DNA of 42,964 bases from Candidatus Rubneribacter avistercoris (GTDB lineage: Bacteria; Actinomycetota; Coriobacteriia; Coriobacteriales; Eggerthellaceae): assembly GCA_019115845.1 (NCBI GenBank), contig DXCU01000060.1:1-42964 (forward strand), written 5' to 3'. Position 1 is the first letter of the stretch. Every line of letters begins with the position of its first letter. Positions 16,674 through 22,811 of this stretch are shown piece by piece. The notes under the pieces were generated by a model, which ran no database searches, was not told the origin of the DNA, and was given only the letters and a program-made list of their open reading frames with translations. The translations under genes were made by a program, and so were the position numbers.

Positions 16674-16805
16674 ACCTGGAAAGGGTGCCGCTCCCTCTCC
16701 CTATCATGCCTATAAGGAATAACTAACAATCGAATATAAGCATTGGCTATTCTTTGCCGGCAACGTTACCGTAAGGGGCGAACGAAACCGTTGAAAGGAA
16801 CTGCC

Positions 16806-18053
16806 ATGCCCGTTGCCTCCTCCATCCCCGCCACACGCGCCGGCCTTGTATCGGCGCTGCTTGTGGCGCTTGCCTTTGCGCTCGGCTTCGCCGAGTTCGT
16901 GCTCATCGGCATCACGCCCGATGTGGCCGAAGGGATAGGCGCGCCCCTTGTCGCCGTTGGCGACCTGGTGGGCTACTACGCGCTTGCCTGCGCGGCAGCC
17001 ACCCCCATCATCTCGCTCGCCTCGGCGCGCGCCGACCGCCTCAAGCTGACGGCCGCATTGCTCGTCGTGTTCAACGCGGGCAACCTTCTCACGCTGTTCG
17101 CCAATGACTACGCGCTGCTGGTTGCCTCGCGCCTCATGCCCGCCGTCACCTCCGGCACGCTTCTGGCTGTGGCCATGACCTACGTGCCCGACATCGTGGG
17201 CAACACACGAGCACCGCGCGTCATCGGGCTGCTGCTGGCCGGCTTCTCGGTGTCAAGCGTGGTCGGCGTGCCCGTGGGAACCCTGCTCGCGGACGCGTTT
17301 GGTTGGAAGGCCGCCTATGCGTGCGTGCTCGCGCTCGGTCTTGTTGTGAGCGCAGCCCTGCTGCCCGCCCTGCCCCGGCAAGGCGCCCCCGCCACCCCCG
17401 CAGCCGAAAGGACGTCGCCCGCCCTGCGCTCACAGCTTCGCATTCTCGGCGACGGCCGCGTGCTCGCGAACACCGCGATGATCCTGCTGGGCGCGGCGGG
17501 CACCTACGTGTTCCACACCTACCTGACGCCCGTGCTCGAAGGACCCGTCGGCCTTGACAGCGTCGGTGCGAGCGCCGTGCTGCTGCTCGTAGGCGCGGCA
17601 TGCGTGGGGTCCAACCTGTTGTCGGGTTGGATAGCCGAACGCTTCGGCCTGCGCGCCCTGCCCGTCACGTTCGCCCTGCACGCAGTCGCGCTCGCTCTGC
17701 TGGCCGTCACCATCCCCTCGGGCCTGCCCGTCATCGCCAACGTCCTTGCGGTGGCGCTGCTCATGTACGTCATGAACTCCACCGTCCAGATGCTCTATCA
17801 AAACGTCGCGCGAACGGACTACCCGGCAGCTGTGACGTTTTCCGCCTCGCTCCATCCCATGTCGTTCAACGCGGGCATAGCGCTCGGCTCGCTCGTTGGC
17901 GGCGCGGTGGTGAGCACCGGCGGCCTTGCAGCCACCGGCCCGGTAGGAGCCCTTTTCGCCCTCGGCGCCTGCGCCCTCGCAGTCGCACTCGTCAAGATGA
18001 CAGCAACAACGCACGAGAAGCGCGTCGCCTCGCCAGCTATTGAGATTAGATAA
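16806..18053 (+). CDS. MFS exporter (DHA1, AraJ-like)
   Basis: A 415-residue major facilitator with 12 predicted membrane segments. The N-terminal half shows the loop-2 motif ASARADRLKL between segments 2 and 3 and the antiporter-type GLLLAGFSVSSVVGVPVGT (motif C region) in segment 5, placing it in the proton-driven drug/sugar efflux DHA1 branch. ATG 16806 follows TTGAAAGGAA. It lies 132 bp after the HipA-like gene and ends at a strong bidirectional hairpin before the convergent AAA ATPase. The exported substrate is not predictable. Confidence 0.92.
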   Translation: MPVASSIPATRAGLVSALLVALAFALGFAEFVLIGITPDVAEGIGAPLVAVGDLVGYYALACAAATPIISLASARADRLKLTAALLVVFNAGNLLTLFANDYALLVASRLMPAVTSGTLLAVAMTYVPDIVGNTRAPRVIGLLLAGFSVSSVVGVPVGTLLADAFGWKAAYACVLALGLVVSAALLPALPRQGAPATPAAERTSPALRSQLRILGDGRVLANTAMILLGAAGTYVFHTYLTPVLEGPVGLDSVGASAVLLLVGAACVGSNLLSGWIAERFGLRALPVTFALHAVALALLAVTIPSGLPVIANVLAVALLMYVMNSTVQMLYQNVARTDYPAAVTFSASLHPMSFNAGIALGSLVGGAVVSTGGLAATGPVGALFALGACALAVALVKMTATTHEKRVASPAIEIR

Positions 18054-18075
18054 CAAGCGAAACAGGCACGGAAAC

Positions 18076-18107
18076 GTCAGTGGGTGCCAAACATGGCATC
18101 CACTGAC
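18076..18107. terminator. Bidirectional hairpin between convergent MFS and ATPase genes
   Basis: GTCAGTGGGTGCCA (18076-18089), loop AACA, and TGGCATCCACTGAC (18094-18107) form a 14-bp stem with one G-T pair, centred in the 62-bp gap between two converging genes. No long T-run follows on either side. Confidence 0.75.
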
Positions 18108-18115
18108 AACTGGGT

Positions 18116-19216
18116 TTACAGCGATTCCTCCAAATAAACCGGAAGATACTCGCGCAACATAGGCAGGGCGAACGAAAACGTGCCGCGCGGACTAGCGTCT
18201 ATCACTCCGTGCTCCAATAAGCGGCGCTTGTACGTTGACACATGGCCCGACGATTTCCCCAGCCTCTCCATCAACTCCGATGCCTTGCTCACGCGGTCAT
18301 CCGCAAGCATGGCGACCAAAAATTCAAGATCGGCTGCCGATAGCTCGTCAAGCGTCGGACGCAAGACGCGCTCGCTCATGTCCTCTCGGGCACGTTCTAC
18401 CCCTTGCTGCACGTGTTCGAGAGAAACCGTACGCTCATCCCCGGCCGCCTGCCAAAAGCGAAAGCCAACGAGTTGCATCATAAACGGAAATCCCCCGATG
18501 GAAGAAACCGCCGCATCAAGAGCCTTGTCGCCAATAGCTTTCTCCGACAGTTCGACGGTGCCCCGAAGCGCCCGCCGTACGTCAGCGTCAGACACCGCAT
18601 TAAGTCTGTGCTGGCAAGCGCGCCGAAGGAACGACACCGTCTGGTGCCCAAGCAGCCTCGACACCTTATGAGGCAGCCCCGCCATGAGCAGCGACACCTT
18701 GCGCCTTTCACCAACGAAATGCTGATACACCGCCGAAAGCTCAATCATCTCGTCAAGTTCCGGATCCACTTCGTCCACGGTGACAAGCAACCCGACCCCA
18801 TGCTCATGCAGCTTTTCAAGCACATCGGTCATACGACTGCGCCAGTTGCCGGGAGCAGCCGCCGCGTACTCCCACTGCAAACCGAGCGCACGCGCAAACG
18901 TCACACCAGTCAGCCGCACACTCCCCTGCTTTTCAAGCAGATGCGCCCCCTTGCGCAGTGCCTGTTCCAACACATCTTCAAGCATACCCGGAATAGCCGT
19001 GGCATTCACAGCTATCCAACCACGCTGCTCGGCTTCAGCCGATAAATCGAGCAGGAGGGCCGTTTTGCCCGTCCCGCGCGCACCTGTAAAAATGGTGCAC
19101 AGATTCGGATCACCCGGGCCCTCATCAAAAGCGTGCTGCACGTCGGCGAGAATAACCTCACGACCCGCCATCAAAGGCGGCACCTGTCCAAAACTCGGCG
19201 TGAACGGATTACGCAT
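18116..19216 (-). CDS. AAA+ ATPase of the ORC/Cdc6-like (AAA_16) type with C-terminal winged helix
   Basis: A 366-residue protein. Walker A is GARGTGKT (45-52) and Walker B is LLVTVDEVD (143-151), followed by a sensor-like SLLMAGLP. The C-terminal 90 residues (LSAADLEFLVAMLADDRVSKA, LGKSSGHVSTYKRRLLEHGV) form a winged-helix DNA-binding domain. The N-terminal FTPSFGQVPPLMAGRE is a family hallmark seen in many actinobacteria. These proteins probably bind DNA in an ATP-dependent way, but their role is unknown. ATG 19216 follows GGAGATAGGAT. Its upstream region carries seven phased TTTAG/CTAAA motifs, the only such array in the window, which is a natural candidate binding site. Confidence 0.88.
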   Translation of the reverse strand: MRNPFTPSFGQVPPLMAGREVILADVQHAFDEGPGDPNLCTIFTGARGTGKTALLLDLSAEAEQRGWIAVNATAIPGMLEDVLEQALRKGAHLLEKQGSVRLTGVTFARALGLQWEYAAAAPGNWRSRMTDVLEKLHEHGVGLLVTVDEVDPELDEMIELSAVYQHFVGERRKVSLLMAGLPHKVSRLLGHQTVSFLRRACQHRLNAVSDADVRRALRGTVELSEKAIGDKALDAAVSSIGGFPFMMQLVGFRFWQAAGDERTVSLEHVQQGVERAREDMSERVLRPTLDELSAADLEFLVAMLADDRVSKASELMERLGKSSGHVSTYKRRLLEHGVIDASPRGTFSFALPMLREYLPVYLEESL

Positions 19217-19253
19217 ATCCTATCTCCTCTTCCGCAAGTGAACGTTGCTTGCT

Positions 19254-19315
19254 TTTAGATCTTTTAGTTCTGTTTAGTTTCTTTAGGTTGGTTTAGTCTT
19301 TTTAGTTCATTTTAG
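19254..19315. repeat. Seven phased TTTAG (CTAAA) motifs upstream of the AAA+ ATPase
   Basis: TTTAG begins at 19254, 19263, 19273, 19282, 19292, 19301 and 19311, so the intervals alternate exactly 9, 10, 9, 10, 9, 10. The block is AT-rich inside GC-rich DNA and lies 38-99 bp upstream of the ATPase start codon, where on the minus strand it reads as CTAAA. The regular near-helical spacing puts all motifs on about the same DNA face. Confidence 0.85.
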
Positions 19316-19495
19316 CAACAGGCTTGAATAGAGGAGACATGAGCTTCAATCGCGCCTGTTTGCTTGCGAATCTGTTCGGTTGTAAGCTGGTCTTGTTACA
19401 GAAACGCCCCGAGCTTTGACGCGCCTTTCCTGCGTTGGGGCCCGCAGCCACCCGTTTAGCCGGCCCGCCTTGAGCAGCCAAGAAAGGCAACCACT

Positions 19496-20338
19496 ATGGA
19501 CCAGCACGCAACCGACCTCGCCTACCTGGTGAACTACCTGCAAGAGGAGCGCGGTATGGGCGCCTCAGCCGTGGAACCGCACGATGATTCTGCATGGTTT
19601 GACCGCACATGGCGGCAGTTCCGCGCGCTCGTCAACACGCGCGAGCCCCTGTCTGCATCCCCTGAGTTCCTTGCTGTGCAAGACCGGTTTTTGCAAGGAC
19701 TCATCGCGCAAGCAGGCGTGACCGACGCCGAAACGCTGCCGCCCTGCCCCGCCGACAAACGGCTCGCGCTCTGGCGCGGCGACATCACCCGCTTGGCCGC
19801 AGACGCCATCGTGAACGCCGCGAACAGCGGCATGCTGGGCTGCTGGATTCCCGGCCACCACTGCATCGACAACGCCATCCACACCTATGCCGGCGTGCAG
19901 CTGCGCCTGGAATGCGCGCGCCTCATGCGCGAGCAGGGCTGCGAGGAACCCACGGGGCGCGCCAAGGCAACACCGGCGTTCAACCTGCCGGCGCGCATGA
20001 TCATCCACACCGTGGGACCCATCGCCAACGGCTCGCCCACCGCCGCCCATCGCGCGCAGCTGGCTCAGTGCTACCGCAGCTGCCTGGACGCCGCCGCGCA
20101 ACACGCCTGCCGCACCATCGCGTTTTGCTGCATCAGCACCGGGGAGTTCGGCTTTCCGCAGCAAGAGGCGGCCCGCATCGCGGTCGCCACCGTGCGCGCC
20201 TGGCTCGACGAACAGCAGGCCCGCCGCCCAACGGACGCGCCAAACGGCGAAACCCTGCCCGCTCGCCCCTTGCGCGTCGTGTTCGATGTGTTCGGGGAGG
20301 CCAACGAGAGCATCTACCGCGCGCTTCTTGGCTTTTGA
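19496..20338 (+). CDS. Zinc-dependent macrodomain protein (protein-ADP-ribose hydrolase)
   Basis: A 280-residue protein with an N-terminal helical extension (1-85) and a macrodomain. DAIVNAANSGMLGCW (103-117) supplies the ADP-ribose-binding loop, and the Zn-macro signature GCWIPGHHCIDNAIHTYAG follows, with Cys116, His121/122 and Cys123 as likely zinc ligands. IIHTVGPI and CCISTGEFGFP close the pocket. Zinc macrodomains remove ADP-ribose from modified proteins; Staphylococcus and Streptococcus members sit in an operon with a sirtuin and lipoate genes, but none of those is seen here. ATG 19496 follows AAGAAAGG. It is divergent from the AAA+ ATPase and convergent with the response regulator. Confidence 0.93.
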   Translation: MDQHATDLAYLVNYLQEERGMGASAVEPHDDSAWFDRTWRQFRALVNTREPLSASPEFLAVQDRFLQGLIAQAGVTDAETLPPCPADKRLALWRGDITRLAADAIVNAANSGMLGCWIPGHHCIDNAIHTYAGVQLRLECARLMREQGCEEPTGRAKATPAFNLPARMIIHTVGPIANGSPTAAHRAQLAQCYRSCLDAAAQHACRTIAFCCISTGEFGFPQQEAARIAVATVRAWLDEQQARRPTDAPNGETLPARPLRVVFDVFGEANESIYRALLGF

Positions 20339-20393
20339 AACGCCGACGCAAACGCGCGTCGCCCGTCTCACGCTCCCCCGACGGAAGTGGCAG

Positions 20394-20434
20394 CGCTAGC
20401 GGCACGACGGCGCTAGCGGGCGCGAGGCGCTAGC
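20394..20434. repeat. Three CGCTAGC motifs at exact 17-bp intervals
   Basis: CGCTAGC starts at 20394, 20411 and 20428. Units 1 and 2 are CGCTAGCGGCACGACGG and CGCTAGCGGGCGCGAGG; the third is cut short and supplies the TAG stop of the response regulator. They fill the 91-bp gap between the convergent macrodomain and regulator genes. GCTAGC itself is palindromic. Confidence 0.7.
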
Positions 20435-21143
20435 AAGACCGAAAGCGACGCATAAGGGCGCGCTGCACCTCGGCGTAGCGCGCACGGCTCACCGGAACGG
20501 TATCGCCAGTGGAAAGTGTAACGCGATAGCGCTGCACCGAACGAATGGCTTCCACGCGCACAGCGAAGGAACGATGGCACAGCACGAACTCACCTGCGGG
20601 CATTTTTTCCAATACGCCAGAGATGGATGCGCTGACGTTTTCCACATGTCCGTCAACGAAGTGCAGGTGCAGTGTGTGATTGCGGATCTCAAGATAGGCC
20701 AACTCATTGGGAACCATGCGCACGATGCGCTGAGGAGTGTCGATGACCACCGCTTCGCGAGCGGCGCGTCTGGCGATCGCACGGTCGAGCACCTGGTCAA
20801 AACGCTCCTCGTCCAACGGCTTGAGCAAATATCCCGCTGCGTCAACACCATAGCCTTCGGGCGCATACTCCAAACTCACCGTCACAAACACGATGGCCGC
20901 CGCGCTGTCGGCGCTGCGCACCGCACGCGCCACATCGATGCCGGTGCAATCTCGATCATCCAGCAGCACGTCCAGCAAATACAGGTCGAAGCGGCCAAGT
21001 TCCGCCGCATTCATCAGATCGCCCGCAGCGGTGAACCGCTCAACCTCACAGGATATGCCGCGCCGCGCAAGGCGTTCGGCCGCCATCTGGGAAAGCCGAT
21101 CGGCGAAGAGAGGCTCATCATCAAGAACGGCTACACGGTACAA
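20430..21143 (-). CDS. LytTR-type response regulator (AgrA/LytR-like)
   Basis: A 237-residue two-component regulator. The receiver domain (1-120) has acidic residues VLDDEP, phosphoacceptor Asp58 (LYLLDVLLDD), VFVTVS and Lys in GYLLKPLDEE. The C-terminal LytTR DNA-binding domain (about 135-235) reads LAYLEIRNHTLHLHFVDG, FVLCHRSFAVRVEAI and VPVSRARYAEVQRAL. The start is TTG 21143: GGAAGGAG lies 8 nt upstream and no ATG or GTG gives a full receiver domain. It overlaps the kinase gene by 13 bp, a translationally coupled arrangement. LytTR regulators bind imperfect direct repeats; targets here may include the large surface protease upstream, which is inference. Confidence 0.95.
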   Translation of the reverse strand: MYRVAVLDDEPLFADRLSQMAAERLARRGISCEVERFTAAGDLMNAAELGRFDLYLLDVLLDDRDCTGIDVARAVRSADSAAAIVFVTVSLEYAPEGYGVDAAGYLLKPLDEERFDQVLDRAIARRAAREAVVIDTPQRIVRMVPNELAYLEIRNHTLHLHFVDGHVENVSASISGVLEKMPAGEFVLCHRSFAVRVEAIRSVQRYRVTLSTGDTVPVSRARYAEVQRALMRRFRSC

Positions 21144-22507
21144 GGGTCAGTCTCCTTCCGGATGCACAGATTCGCACGCACCCAAAATCGACCATCGCGC
21201 ACTTCGCATTCGAAGCCACCTTGATACGCTTCGGCTATGTCGGCCATGATGGAAAGACCAAGACCGTGGCCACCATGGCGAGCATCGGGTTTCGTGCTGG
21301 CAAAACGCGCGCCACGACGGCGCAACGAGGCTTCGCTGCAAGGATTGTCGCACGCCGAAAACAAAAACTCCCCCTCTTGGCGAAACGTGAAGCGAATAAC
21401 GGGTTCAGCGGCATCCCCAACGCCAGCTACCGCACGGCACCCTGCCACGGCATTGTCCAGCATGTTTGCGAGCAAGCGGCACAAATCGACATCTCCCACG
21501 CCCACGTTTTCAGGCGCCGACACCTCGCACGCAAGCACCGCCCCCGCCGCCCGCGCGCGCCCATCGTAGTCAGCCAGAATGGCGTTTACCAGCGGGTTGC
21601 GGCAATACATGACACCGGGCAGCAACGCCACCTCCTCCGCGGCTTTGCCGATATAGCGACGCGCTCCCTCCGCATCGCCGCGATCCAGATAGGCGTCTAT
21701 GACCTGAAGCTGATGACCCACATCGTGACGCATGCGTCGCAACTCGTCGGCATTCTGCGCAAGACGGCGATACCCGCGCGCCTCGGCCGCCAATCGCTCA
21801 CGTTCAGCCACTTCGCGATCCATTCGGGAAAGCAGCCGAGCAAACCACCACGCAAACACCAGCCCCAAAGCGATAAGCGCCACGCACAGCAGCTCGTTTA
21901 CCGTCTGGTAAGACATGTTCAAGTTCAGCGGCATCCAGCTTCCGAGCAAGGCCACAGCCAAAAGCCCGGCAGGCGGGAAGCACATCGTCTTCCACAGGTC
22001 GTCATCTTCCACGCGATCGATCAGACGCCCCAGGTTGCGCATAAGCAGCACCATGAACGGAAAACTCACTGCGGTGACCACCGACAGCACAACTAGCGTG
22101 GGAAGTTTGTACATGTAGTCATCGACCATGTATGTGCTGTTCAAGAGCCGGTTTGCCGTATCAGTTATATACATGGCCAAACAGCCATACGATGCAACCA
22201 CCAGCAGCACGAACACTTTCTGAAACATTCTCGCCCGCACAACGCGCACGTACACGCCGCACAGAGCCACAAGCGCCGCCATGAACACCACGTTTGCGAT
22301 GAAGGCACGATAGGCACGCACCGAAGCATCAAGCGGCATCACGCCCGCAACAACAAACACAACGCCAAAAACGAGCAGCACGCTGCCAGCCAGCGCATAG
22401 GCGCGACGAGCGGAAACGGTGAAGCGACGGGCGAAGGGAATGAGGCATAATGCGGCGCACGGCAGCATTTGCAGCAAGAACCCCGCTATGCACCGAAGAG
22501 CAATCAC
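21131..22507 (-). CDS. AgrC-like sensor histidine kinase
   Basis: A 458-residue membrane kinase paired with the LytTR regulator. Six or seven hydrophobic segments occupy the N-terminal half (to about residue 220). The dimerisation region LRRMRHDVGHQLQVIDAYLD carries the phospho-accepting His, and the ATPase domain has the N box LLANMLDNAV and the G box HGGHGLGLSIM. This is the peptide/quorum-type HPK10 layout. I place the start at GTG 22507 (GAAAGGG upstream, hydrophobic segment directly after); ATG 22555 or TTG 22558 would add 16-17 charged residues with no ribosome site. No signal-peptide precursor gene of the AgrD type was found nearby. Confidence 0.92.
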   Translation of the reverse strand: MIALRCIAGFLLQMLPCAALCLIPFARRFTVSARRAYALAGSVLLVFGVVFVVAGVMPLDASVRAYRAFIANVVFMAALVALCGVYVRVVRARMFQKVFVLLVVASYGCLAMYITDTANRLLNSTYMVDDYMYKLPTLVVLSVVTAVSFPFMVLLMRNLGRLIDRVEDDDLWKTMCFPPAGLLAVALLGSWMPLNLNMSYQTVNELLCVALIALGLVFAWWFARLLSRMDREVAERERLAAEARGYRRLAQNADELRRMRHDVGHQLQVIDAYLDRGDAEGARRYIGKAAEEVALLPGVMYCRNPLVNAILADYDGRARAAGAVLACEVSAPENVGVGDVDLCRLLANMLDNAVAGCRAVAGVGDAAEPVIRFTFRQEGEFLFSACDNPCSEASLRRRGARFASTKPDARHGGHGLGLSIMADIAEAYQGGFECEVRDGRFWVRANLCIRKETDPCTV

Positions 22508-22811
22508 GCCGTCCCTTTCTCCAACACGATGCCCACCCTCTGCGCCTCGCTCCATCAACTGCCCGCAACGCTCTCAAAGAGAGCGCGGTACGAACGTCCC
22601 GACAGGCACCCCAGCGGATGTCCCAGAAAAACCCCAGCCACCACTTCTCAAAACGCCCTCATTATAACGATCCCCCCACCGCTCAACGGGGCAACCTTTG
22701 GCAACGCGCCCCTGTTTTTCATTTCCGGCAACACAAAGACGCAGGCTCGGCGGGCGCGCCATGCACCCACCGAACCTGCGTTGCCAACACACAAAGCGCG
22801 TCAGCGCATCC
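22508..22811. other. 304-bp intergenic region before the kinase gene, with hairpin CGCTCTC-AAA-GAGAGCG
   Basis: No gene is supported. A perfect 7-bp inverted repeat with an AAA centre lies at 22569-22585, 62 bp upstream of the preferred kinase start, in operator position. The protease terminator is at 22740-22780, so the kinase/regulator pair probably has its own promoter between the two. Confidence 0.45.
22740..22780 (-). terminator. Terminator of the papain-like protease gene
   Basis: On the minus strand 22780-22764 and 22756-22740 form a 17-bp stem with three G-U pairs and a seven-base loop, followed by TCTTTGTGTTG. All 17 positions pair only when read on this strand, since the G-U pairs become C-A mismatches on the other. 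That fixes the direction. It lies 32 bp past the stop codon. Confidence 0.8.

Noticed and set aside
19254-19315. Replication origin iterons
   Set aside because: The motif is only five bases, there is no DnaA box cluster or replication gene, and the position just before an ATPase start favours an operator.
19302-19490. 62-codon minus-strand frame upstream of the AAA+ ATPase
   Set aside because: No ribosome site and no recognisable sequence; its end runs into the TTTAG array.
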